A stretch of DNA of 10,778 nt from Candidatus Pacearchaeota archaeon (GCA_017609695.1 JAFCDM010000037.1:1-10778), one strand, 5' to 3'; shown: positions 6,457-10,778, counted from the first letter of the stretch. Notes: generated by a model from the sequence alone, not told the origin. Program-made: numbers and translations.

Positions 6457-7062
6457 TTAAATAACTTCAGCTTTAATTATTTTTATTTCTTGCAAAGGTT
6501 TATCTCCTGGTCCTGTTTCTGTTTTTCCTATTTTATCTATAACATCTATACCTTCAATTACTTTCCCAAAAACAGGATGTTTAGAATCTAAGAAATTATT
6601 ATCAACTAAATTAATAAAGAATTGGCTTCCCCCGGTGTTTGGGCCTGCATTTGCCATTGAAATTGTTCCTTTGTTATTTTGGTTATTATCTGTGAATTCA
6701 TCTTTAATTGTGTATCCTGGGCCGCCCATGCCTGTTCCTGCTGGGTCTCCGCTTTGTATCATAAATCCTTCAATAACTCTGTGAAAAATAACTCCATCAT
6801 AAAATTTTTCTTTTACTAATTTTTCAAAATTTCCAGTGGTTATTGGCATATCTTTAGATAGCTCAAGAATGATATCCCCCACATTTGTTTGTAATTTTAC
6901 TTTTGTTGGTTCTTTAATGCTCATTTGGTTTTCTGTATTTTCATTAATTATTTGATTATTAACTATTTCTCCAGTAATGGTATTTCCTGTCATTTTAAAT
7001 CCTATTCCTATTGCTATTAAAATAAAAAGAACTATTATAAAGATTGTTATTTTTGTGTTCAT
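6457..7062 (-). CDS. Membrane-anchored cyclophilin-type peptidyl-prolyl isomerase
   Basis: A 201-aa protein. Residues 5-21 form one hydrophobic segment after a short Lys start, with no lipobox Cys, so it is an N-terminal anchor placing the enzyme outside the membrane. A polar linker (about 25-52) leads to the cyclophilin domain (53-201). Catalytic residues are present: R95 in FHRV, F100, M101 and Q103 in FMIQSGDP, SMANAGP (135-141), Q147-F-F149, and H162 in DSKHPVFGKV. The position of CypA Trp121 is F157, a change that in other cyclophilins lowers cyclosporin binding while activity remains. The probable role is folding of exported or surface proteins by cis-trans isomerisation at proline. The TATA-like TTTTTAAA (7084-7091, minus strand) begins 29 nt before the ATG. 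Confidence 0.93.
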   Translation of the reverse strand: MNTKITIFIIVLFILIAIGIGFKMTGNTITGEIVNNQIINENTENQMSIKEPTKVKLQTNVGDIILELSKDMPITTGNFEKLVKEKFYDGVIFHRVIEGFMIQSGDPAGTGMGGPGYTIKDEFTDNNQNNKGTISMANAGPNTGGSQFFINLVDNNFLDSKHPVFGKVIEGIDVIDKIGKTETGPGDKPLQEIKIIKAEVI

Positions 7063-7083
7063 GATTTATTAAATAATTTTTTC

Positions 7084-7091
7084 TTTAAAAA
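7084..7091 (-). promoter_or_regulatory. TATA-like element of the cyclophilin gene
   Basis: On the minus strand TTTTTAAA starts 29 nt before the ATG at 7062. Only 2 bp separate it from the divergent TATA box at 7094-7101. Confidence 0.45.
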
Positions 7092-7093
7092 GG

Positions 7094-7116
7094 TTTATAA
7101 GTATTACTGTATTACT
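7094..7116 (+). promoter_or_regulatory. TATA box followed by tandem 8-bp operator-like repeats
   Basis: TTTATAAG (7094-7101) starts 29 nt before the ATG at 7123. Immediately after it come two abutting exact copies of GTATTACT (7101-7108, 7109-7116). Each has the palindromic core GTA-T-TAC. They lie between the TATA box and the predicted transcription start of the ribbon-helix-helix gene, where a bound protein would block initiation. Confidence 0.55.
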
Positions 7117-7122
7117 TTTGTT

Positions 7123-7254
7123 ATGAAAGACATAATCACTTTTAGGGGAAATCGAGATTTATGGATTGATTTTGTATCTAAAATTAAAAAAAAGAGAAAA
7201 AAGGTTTGGGAAGTTCTTGAAGTTTTTATTAGAGATTATTTAAATAATAATTAA
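7123..7254 (+). CDS. Ribbon-helix-helix (CopG/Arc-like) DNA-binding protein, 43 aa
   Basis: The reading frame runs from ATG 7123 to TAA 7252-7254. The protein has the RHH plan: an N-terminal strand (KDIITFRG, residues 2-9) that would dimerise and enter the major groove, helix 1 (NRDLWIDFVSKIKKK, 10-24), a basic turn, and helix 2 (WEVLEVFIRDYLNN, 29-42) with the usual hydrophobic EVLEVFI core. A TATA box at 7094 gives the standard 29-nt spacing. Its stop is 1 nt before the start of the LAGLIDADG gene, so both share one mRNA. The tandem GTATTACT boxes in its promoter are the natural site for self-repression, as in MetJ, an RHH protein that binds tandem 8-bp boxes. The fold assignment is by pattern; the repressor role is inferred. 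Confidence 0.7.
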   Translation: MKDIITFRGNRDLWIDFVSKIKKKRKKVWEVLEVFIRDYLNNN

Positions 7255-7255
7255 A

Positions 7256-8044
7256 ATGTTTGATTTTAATTTAAAGTTTATGAATGGAGAAGAGAAGTTT
7301 GCATTATTATTTGGGATTTTGTTGGGTGATGGTTGTTTATCTTGTTATTCTCCTAAAGATAGGAAAATAAGAAAGGAAATTGTCATTGTGGGTCATAAAT
7401 ATGACGACAGAGATTTTTTTGAGTTTATCTTAGTTCTTTTGTTAAGGACATTAACTAAAAATTCTATTAAAATTAAAGGGCGGAGAGATTGTAAAGCTAT
7501 AGCAATTCATATTTCGGATAGCAAATTATTTAATAAAATTAAATTATTTGGATTTCCAGTTGGTAAAAAAGGAAATTCTTTGTTTATTCCAAAAATATTT
7601 TATGATAAAAATTTAGTAAGATATGTTGTTCAAGGATTTTTTGCTACAGATGGAAGTTTAGTCCTTACTAAAAATGGAAATAAATTTTACCCCAGGGTTG
7701 AGGGTAATGGAATCTCTAAAAATTTAATAAATCAAATCGTTGAATATTTAGTTGGTATAGGTATGAAAGGGTATTTTTATGAAGCTAAGAGAAAAAAATT
7801 AGATTTGCATTGGGGATTGAGACAACAACCTTACAGATTTCAATTTAATGGGGAAGGAAATCTTATGATATTTAGAAATTTAGTTGGTTTTGCTAATCCT
7901 AAACATAAAAGAAGATATCGTAAATTTTTGAAATATTCTAATGCTTATGATAGTAAGATTTTAGGACTTTCTTTAAAAAAACGTAAAGTTGCTGTGGATG
8001 AAATTAATCTTCTTTTCTATAATTTTATTAATAAATTAAATTAG
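7256..8044 (+). CDS. Free-standing LAGLIDADG homing endonuclease
   Basis: A 262-aa protein with two LAGLIDADG helices: LLFGILLGDG (17-26, metal-binding D25) and VVQGFFATDG (124-133, metal-binding D132). About 106 residues separate them, as in monomeric two-domain enzymes that cut long asymmetric sites. Each motif is followed by strand-rich, Lys/Arg-rich sequence suited to DNA contact. Both acidic residues are present, so it should be active. It is not inside an intein, since no extein frame continues on either side, and no intron-like structure surrounds it. It starts 1 nt after the RHH stop and ends about 110 nt before the CAT tRNA. Such enzymes spread by cutting alleles that lack them; the target here is unknown. 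M9 is an alternative start. Confidence 0.88.
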   Translation: MFDFNLKFMNGEEKFALLFGILLGDGCLSCYSPKDRKIRKEIVIVGHKYDDRDFFEFILVLLLRTLTKNSIKIKGRRDCKAIAIHISDSKLFNKIKLFGFPVGKKGNSLFIPKIFYDKNLVRYVVQGFFATDGSLVLTKNGNKFYPRVEGNGISKNLINQIVEYLVGIGMKGYFYEAKRKKLDLHWGLRQQPYRFQFNGEGNLMIFRNLVGFANPKHKRRYRKFLKYSNAYDSKILGLSLKKRKVAVDEINLLFYNFINKLN

Positions 8045-8154
8045 TATTTTTAAATTAATAAAACGATTTAAAGTGGGAAAATATAAATTTTGTTGAGCAA
8101 TATCTTAAATTCCTATTTAAAAACATTTTTAAATCAAAATTAGCTTTTAATTTT

Positions 8155-8226
8155 GGCTGCATAGCTCAGTAGTAGAGCGCAAGTCTCATAAGCTTGAGGT
8201 CCCGAGTGCGATTCTCGGTGTAGCCA
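8155..8226 (+). tRNA. tRNA with anticodon CAT (elongator Met or Ile2), unusual D/T-loop contact
   Basis: The acceptor GGCTGCA (8155-8161) pairs with TGTAGCC (8219-8225) with one G-T wobble; A8226 is the discriminator. The D-stem GCTC/GAGC, the anticodon stem CAAGT/GCTTG and the T-stem CCGAG/CTCGG all form. The loop CTCATAA gives anticodon CAT. It lacks the three G-C anticodon-stem pairs of an initiator tRNA, so it is elongator Met or the Ile2 isoacceptor; the isotype is not decidable by eye. The D-loop is AGTAGTA, with only one G of the normal GG, and the T-loop is TGCGATT, with G at position 55. CCA is not encoded. Confidence 0.9.
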
Positions 8227-8278
8227 TTTAACTAAAAGAAATCAAAACTATTAAAAAGTAAGATTCTTTTGATAATAC

Positions 8279-8605
8279 ATGGATGCAGACATCAGTGGGA
8301 AGGTAATAGAGGCAGGTGAAGAACTTTTGAATAATTCTAATGCAAGTATTTTAGGGTATTTGCCCCCAGAATTATTAAACAGGCTGACAAGTTTAATTAC
8401 TTTATTGAAAATAACAGGGATTATTATTATGGTTTACATTGCTTTTTTGATTGTTAAATGGTTGTTTGGGATTAAAAGACATAGAGAAATAAACAAAACC
8501 TACAAAAGGGTTTGTGAAATTGATAGAAAATTAGATTTTTTATTGAAAAGAAAAGAGAAAAAGGTTGAAACAAATAAAAAAAATAAAAAAGAAAAGAAGA
8601 AGTAA
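8279..8605 (+). CDS. Small one-TM membrane protein with Lys-rich tail
   Basis: A 108-aa protein of unknown function. Residues 1-30 are polar/acidic, 31-38 (ELLNRLTS) look amphipathic, and about 39-64 form one strong membrane helix (LLKITGIIIMVYIAFLIVKW). Basic KRHRE follows, then a predicted helix with alternating charges (INKTYKRVCEIDRKLDFLL, 71-89), and the last ~20 residues are almost only Lys/Glu/Asn. The positive-inside rule puts the C-terminal tail in the cytoplasm. Small proteins of this plan (PELLNRL before a membrane helix, then IDRKLD) seem familiar from DPANN genomes, but I cannot name a family. ATTAAAAA at 8250-8257 is a weak TATA candidate 29 nt upstream. The gene ends 6 nt from the convergent 50-aa gene. 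Confidence 0.75.
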   Translation: MDADISGKVIEAGEELLNNSNASILGYLPPELLNRLTSLITLLKITGIIIMVYIAFLIVKWLFGIKRHREINKTYKRVCEIDRKLDFLLKRKEKKVETNKKNKKEKKK

Positions 8606-8611
8606 TTTCTT

Positions 8612-8764
8612 TTAGGGTTCTATGATTTTTCTCTCTAATGGAAGGGGAGAGGTTTGAGAAGGGGTTTGCTCTCTTAATACAAATTCTGGGACTGGTATTT
8701 CCCTTACATTTCCTTCTGATTGATACCAAACTGTTTTTCCGTTATATTCTGTTTGTTGTTCCAT
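8612..8764 (-). CDS. 50-aa hypothetical protein with a complete Shine-Dalgarno sequence
   Basis: ATG at 8764 (reading down) to TAA at 8612-8614. The protein starts MEQQTEYNGKTVWYQSEGNV, continues REIPVPEFVLREQ, and ends in a Pro/Ser/Thr-rich tail (TPSQTSPLPLERKIIEP). There is no membrane segment and no cysteine. I do not recognise it. The best evidence is AAGGAGGT at 8776-8769 on the minus strand, a match to the 16S anti-Shine-Dalgarno end, with A/T-rich spacing of 5 nt from GGAGG to ATG. Most other genes here look leaderless, so this gene is distinct. Upstream are a 23-codon ORF and strong stems (8789-8934) that could control it. A different minus-strand frame at 8472-8729 is also open but has no such signal. 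Confidence 0.6.
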   Translation of the reverse strand: MEQQTEYNGKTVWYQSEGNVREIPVPEFVLREQTPSQTSPLPLERKIIEP

Positions 8765-8768
8765 TTTT

Positions 8769-8776
8769 ACCTCCTT
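8769..8776 (-). promoter_or_regulatory. Shine-Dalgarno sequence of the 50-aa gene
   Basis: AAGGAGGT on the minus strand complements the archaeal/bacterial 16S 3' end over 8 nt. Its AAGGAG part is also complementary to CTCCTT at 8797-8792, 15 nt upstream in the transcript, so it can be masked. Confidence 0.65.
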
Positions 8777-8788
8777 GTGATTTATTTT

Positions 8789-8890
8789 TTAAAGGAGCCT
8801 AAAACTATTTAGTAGAACCCAGAAAAAGTCGTAGAATTTTTAGAAAGATATTAAAGGGTTCTACTGAAAATCAGTAAAAGACTCCTTTAA
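8789..8890 (-). ncRNA. Structured leader RNA with mutually exclusive pairings (candidate cis-regulator)
   Basis: In the minus-strand transcript TTAAAGGAG (8890-8882) pairs with CTCCTTTAA (8797-8789), extended inward by two pairs after one mismatch. Inside it AGTAGAACCC (8865 to 8856 region, minus reading AGTAGAACCC) pairs perfectly over 10 bp with GGGTTCTACT (8820-8811), with a 35-nt AT-rich loop. The same CTCCTT strand can instead pair with the Shine-Dalgarno AAGGAG (8776-8771). The upstream AAAGGAG lies in the last codons of a 23-codon ORF. I do not recognise this as a named riboswitch class. The stems are directly visible; the switch function is inferred. Confidence 0.5.
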
Positions 8891-8942
8891 TTATAGCAAT
8901 AGCTAATTTCATATGCAAACTTAAATTAGCTATTCTTTTCAT
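8871..8942 (-). CDS. Possible 23-aa leader peptide
   Basis: ATG at 8942 to TGA at 8871-8873 on the minus strand. The peptide begins MKRIANLSLHMK and ends LAIAIIKGVFY, so it is basic then hydrophobic. TTTATATA (8971-8964, minus strand) begins 29 nt before this ATG, the spacing of nearly every other gene here, so a transcript should start exactly at this codon. The ORF runs through a 12-bp hairpin and ends 5 nt before the 10-bp stem; its codons for Lys-Gly-Val contain the AAAGGAG strand of the outer stem. A leader peptide that controls the 50-aa gene is the attractive reading. At this length an ORF can also arise by chance. Confidence 0.4.
   Translation of the reverse strand: MKRIANLSLHMKLAIAIIKGVFY
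8898..8934 (-). repeat. 12-bp perfect inverted repeat within the leader ORF
   Basis: AATAGCTAATTT (8898-8909) and AAATTAGCTATT (8923-8934) are exact reverse complements with a 13-nt spacer. In RNA this is a stable hairpin covering codons 3-15 of the leader ORF. It is not followed by a T run on the minus strand, so it does not resemble a terminator for that direction. Confidence 0.7.
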
Positions 8943-8963
8943 AGAAATTAATATGCAATAGGA

Positions 8964-8971
8964 TATATAAA
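8964..8971 (-). promoter_or_regulatory. TATA box of the leader/50-aa transcript
   Basis: TTTATATA on the minus strand, preceded by a BRE-like purine-rich GAAAG. It lies just past the end of alba, and its 5' end is 29 nt before the ATG at 8942. Confidence 0.55.
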
Positions 8972-8982
8972 ACTTTCTGAAA

Positions 8983-9360
8983 TTATTTTTTAATTAAATG
9001 GATTTCAATTGTAGAAACAAAAATTCTTTTTCCTTCTTTAGTTTCAAATTGTTCACTTGAAATCTTTATTTCTTTTATTTTAATGTCTTCTTCTTTAAGA
9101 AAGGTTCTTCTTGCAACTTCCACTATATCAATTGCTTTTGAAGTAAATTTCCCTCTTGCAGAAACAATAACTTCATTTTGATTTTTATTTTGGAATTGCA
9201 TTACAACCCCTGTAACATAATTCATAAAAGGTTTGATTCCTACAAAAATTATATTGTCCTTGTCTAAGACTCCTTCGGTTTCTTTAGGTTTTAACTTTTC
9301 TTTAGTTTCTTCTTGGATTTTAGAGTCCTCTTTAACTTGTTTTTTCTCTTTTTCAGTCAT
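8983..9360 (-). CDS. alba: Alba-family DNA/RNA-binding chromatin protein
   Basis: A 125-aa protein. The Alba fold occupies about residues 36-125: NIIFVGIKPFMNYVTGVV (36-53), VIVSARGKFTSKAIDIVEVARRTF (64-87) with the ARG-SKA-D signature, the beta-hairpin IKEIKI-SEQFE-KRIFVST, and the terminal strand IEIHLI. It coats and bridges DNA and also binds RNA in archaea. The first ~35 residues are an extra charged Lys/Glu-rich tail. In the Sso10b DNA-contact motif GKKP, where Lys16 is acetylated, the first Lys is Ile here (G41-I42-K43-P44). It follows S17e by 8 nt on the same strand without a clear separate promoter, so the two are probably cotranscribed. Confidence 0.93.
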   Translation of the reverse strand: MTEKEKKQVKEDSKIQEETKEKLKPKETEGVLDKDNIIFVGIKPFMNYVTGVVMQFQNKNQNEVIVSARGKFTSKAIDIVEVARRTFLKEEDIKIKEIKISSEQFETKEGKRIFVSTIEIHLIKK

Positions 9361-9368
9361 TTTTTAGT

Positions 9369-9563
9369 TCACTTGTTTTCTACTGTCTTTACTCTTTTTT
9401 TTTGTCTTGCTAGATATCCTGCAATCTGATTTCTTATCTTTTTACTTGGCATTAAACCTTTAAGTATGTTTTTATTGTTTTCAAAAGTATGATTGAATTT
9501 ATTTTCTTCATTAAGTAATGAATTTGCAGTTCTTTTAACGAGTTTTGATTTTATTCTTCCCAT
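9369..9563 (-). CDS. rps17e: 30S ribosomal protein S17e
   Basis: A 64-aa protein of the archaeal/eukaryal small-subunit family: MGRIKSKLVKRTANSLL start, FNHTFENNKNIL, then the conserved PSKKIRNQIAGYLARQKKR (39-57). Length matches archaeal S17e. It is rich in Lys/Arg, as expected for rRNA binding. It has no bacterial counterpart, so it is good evidence for an archaeal genome. The likely TATA element TTTAAAAA (9598-9591, minus strand) begins 35 nt before the ATG, so unlike its neighbours it may have a short leader of about 6 nt. It heads a pair with alba. Confidence 0.95.
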   Translation of the reverse strand: MGRIKSKLVKRTANSLLNEENKFNHTFENNKNILKGLMPSKKIRNQIAGYLARQKKRVKTVENK

Positions 9564-9720
9564 ATTGTTATAATTAGTATTGAGTTGGGGTTTTTAAATT
9601 TTTTTGTTGAGTTGTATTGTTCTTTTAAACTAATAATAACTTAAAATATAATATTTAGAGGAAGAAGTAGGGCATAACTTAAAAATGTAAGAAGATATTA
9701 AAAAATTCAAATGTTTAGGA
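9564..9720. other. Intergenic region upstream of S17e
   Basis: This 157-nt AT-rich stretch holds the S17e promoter (TTTAAAAA at 9591-9598, minus strand) and the 3' flank of the winged-helix gene. I see no ORF with signals and no stable stem in the rest. Confidence 0.5.
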
Positions 9721-10584
9721 TTATATTTTCTTAACTTTTAAAACTGATGAGTATTTTTCTGCAAATTCTTTTGCTTTTTTACTTAATTCTCCAGTGTAAA
9801 GCATAAATCCTGGAAGGGGAATAGTTTGGGCATTTGAGGATAGTTTTTTTAAATCTGTTTCTGAAATTGTTTTTTTGTCTTTTGCTTGTGTTAGAAAATT
9901 AATTGTGCCAAGATTTGAATTTATTTTAATTATACAATTATATTCTTTTACTTTATATTCTTTTTCTTCTAATATCGTAAAATTGTTTTTAAGTATGTTA
10001 ATTATTTTTAAAACAAATTCTGATTTTTGTTTCTGTTTCTGTTTTTTAGATTTTAGGATTAAAGGATTTTGAAAAGGAGTTATTGATTCTTGAATAAATT
10101 TTTGGGGTTTGGTTTGGATTGTGGGTTTATCAAGTTTTTTAGATGCTTTAATTTTTTTAGTTGGCAGTTTAGGAATCTCTGATTCTGAAATTAGGGCATA
10201 TTTCCAGTAGATTTCTTCATCTTTTTTAAATCCTACTGAAAAATCCCTTACTGAACGAAGTGCGACTCTTATTGCAGGTTCTTGTTCTGAATCTTTTAAG
10301 ATTTTATTTTTTTTAAGTAATTGAACAGCTTCACCCTCTTTTGAATGCAAAAATTGTGAAAAGTCTTCTAATTTTTTTTCTTGTCCTTCTAAGAAATATA
10401 ATGGAGAACTTCCTACTTTAAGATGGCTTATTTTAATTTTTTTTTCATTTACTAATTCAGATAAAAATGCAGAGATGAATAGTGTTTCAAGCCCTAGTTT
10501 TTTTGCTATTTTTATGGGTAGACTTGGACCTTTTTCTTTTAATATCTCAATTATTTCTCTATGGATATCTTCAGACTTTATCAT
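9721..10584 (-). CDS. Winged-helix protein with C-terminal nuclease-like domain
   Basis: A 287-aa protein. Residues 4-68 form a winged helix-turn-helix: helix HREIIEILKEKG, PIKIAKKL, recognition helix LFISAFLSELVNEKKI, and a wing around KVGSSPLYFL. Residues 70-135 are a charged middle part with a conserved-looking REIYWKYAL-type segment. A Lys/Pro/Gln-rich linker (140-188, including KKQKQKQK) follows. The C-terminal domain (190-287) resembles restriction-endonuclease-like folds: ILEEKEYK (205-212), SNLGTINFLTQAKDKK (223-238) and a long helix with DLKKLSS. In the PD-(D/E)xK pattern the Asp position is N224 and the second half is Q233-A-K235, so catalysis is doubtful. This plan seems familiar from DPANN genomes but has no name I know. 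TTTATTAA (10613-10606, minus strand) starts 29 nt before the ATG. DNA binding is likely; the rest is inference. Confidence 0.75.
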   Translation of the reverse strand: MIKSEDIHREIIEILKEKGPSLPIKIAKKLGLETLFISAFLSELVNEKKIKISHLKVGSSPLYFLEGQEKKLEDFSQFLHSKEGEAVQLLKKNKILKDSEQEPAIRVALRSVRDFSVGFKKDEEIYWKYALISESEIPKLPTKKIKASKKLDKPTIQTKPQKFIQESITPFQNPLILKSKKQKQKQKSEFVLKIINILKNNFTILEEKEYKVKEYNCIIKINSNLGTINFLTQAKDKKTISETDLKKLSSNAQTIPLPGFMLYTGELSKKAKEFAEKYSSVLKVKKI

Positions 10585-10605
10585 TATAATTTTATATTAG
10601 TTAGG

Positions 10606-10613
10606 TTAATAAA
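10606..10613 (-). promoter_or_regulatory. TATA-like element of the winged-helix gene
   Basis: TTTATTAA on the minus strand begins 29 nt before the ATG at 10584. This fits the spacing of other leaderless genes here and supports that start. Confidence 0.5.
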
Positions 10614-10673
10614 ATTAATTGTATTAAATCAATTTTATTTTTGTTGGGTTTAAAAGTTTTTTTCTTCAAAGCT

Positions 10674-10681
10674 TTTAAATA
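10674..10681 (+). promoter_or_regulatory. TATA box of the gene entering at the right edge
   Basis: TTTAAATA begins 29 nt before the ATG at 10703. The preceding AAAGC (10668-10672) could act as a BRE. Confidence 0.5.
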
Positions 10682-10702
10682 TATGGGGAAATTAGTGTTT
10701 TA

Positions 10703-10778
10703 ATGAAAAAGAGATTGACAAATAATCAGAGATGGATTTTAATTATTTTAAGCATAACCTTAGCTTTTTATTTATATT
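10703..10778 (+). CDS. N-terminus of a membrane or secreted protein (3' end outside window)
   Basis: ATG at 10703 opens a frame to the last base, 25 codons. It starts with the basic MKKRLTNNQRW and continues into a hydrophobic stretch (ILIILSITLAFYLY), which is the pattern of a signal peptide or N-terminal membrane anchor. The TATA box at the standard distance supports a real start. Nothing can be said about function. Confidence 0.6.
   Translation, partial: MKKRLTNNQRWILIILSITLAFYLY

Noticed and set aside
7256..8044. LAGLIDADG gene as an intein or intron-encoded
   Set aside because: The frame is closed on both sides, no extein fragments or splice motifs flank it, and no group I intron structure was seen.
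8472..8729. 85-aa minus-strand ORF
   Set aside because: It overlaps the membrane-protein gene and runs in another frame from the 50-aa ORF, which has a full Shine-Dalgarno sequence; this one has none.
8891..8918. Bacterial-type promoter (TTTGCA and TATAAT, minus strand)
   Set aside because: All other evidence indicates an archaeon, and such hexamers arise easily in AT-rich DNA.
10023..10046. Short TTTCTG repeats as a tandem repeat locus
   Set aside because: They only encode the KQKQKQK stretch of the winged-helix protein linker.
9875..10072. 65-aa plus-strand ORF
   Set aside because: Antisense to the winged-helix protein; Phe/Cys-rich composition is typical of the reverse of Lys/Glu-rich coding sequence.
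1..10778. CRISPR array, insertion sequence or rRNA
   Set aside because: No regularly spaced direct repeats, transposase gene with terminal repeats, or rRNA-like sequence was seen.

Overview
The window looks like a chromosomal segment of an AT-rich DPANN-type archaeon (Pacearchaeota/Woesearchaeota-like). The evidence is an archaeal S17e ribosomal protein next to an Alba chromatin protein, an archaeal/eukaryal-type glycyl-tRNA synthetase, an archaeal-type nucleoside diphosphate kinase (HASSS active site and long pre-His loop), compact genes, and archaeal TATA boxes placed so that most transcripts should begin at the start codon. The lineage is inferred from protein character, not from a search.

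Layout. 1-1884 (+) is the 3' part of a large cell-surface protein with Ig-like repeats and a C-terminal membrane anchor, followed by oligo-T tracts. 1955-2678 holds tRNA-Arg(TCT), a free-standing HNH nuclease gene and tRNA-Cys(GCA). 2777-5517 (+) holds glycyl-tRNA synthetase, a Nudix hydrolase and an overlapping nucleoside diphosphate kinase. An 82-aa orphan (-) is divergent from a frameshifted small gene, which is followed after 1 nt by a HIT-family protein (+). A membrane-anchored cyclophilin (-) converges on the HIT gene. Divergent from the cyclophilin is a two-gene unit, a 43-aa ribbon-helix-helix protein plus a LAGLIDADG homing endonuclease, with a tandem operator-like repeat under its promoter. 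A tRNA with anticodon CAT and a one-TM membrane protein follow. 8612-8942 (-) contains small unlabelled genes and structured RNA. Alba and S17e (-), a winged-helix/nuclease-fold protein (-) and the first 25 codons of a membrane or secreted protein (+) complete the window.

Two themes stand out. First, at ten genes an 8-nt TATA-like element begins exactly 29 nt upstream of the A of the ATG, which implies leaderless transcripts and helps choose starts. Second, at 8612-8971 (-) the same rule points to a 23-codon leader ORF. It is followed by paired stems and then by a 50-aa ORF with a full Shine-Dalgarno sequence. A CTCCTT segment there can pair either with an AAAGGAG inside the leader ORF or with that Shine-Dalgarno sequence. 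This looks like an attenuation- or riboswitch-type control element and is the best candidate here for an undescribed system.

The Nudix, NDK and HIT genes suggest local handling of nucleotides. The HNH gene and the RHH-LAGLIDADG pair both sit against tRNA genes and are the mobile-type component of an otherwise housekeeping region. No CRISPR array, insertion sequence, integrase or rRNA was seen.
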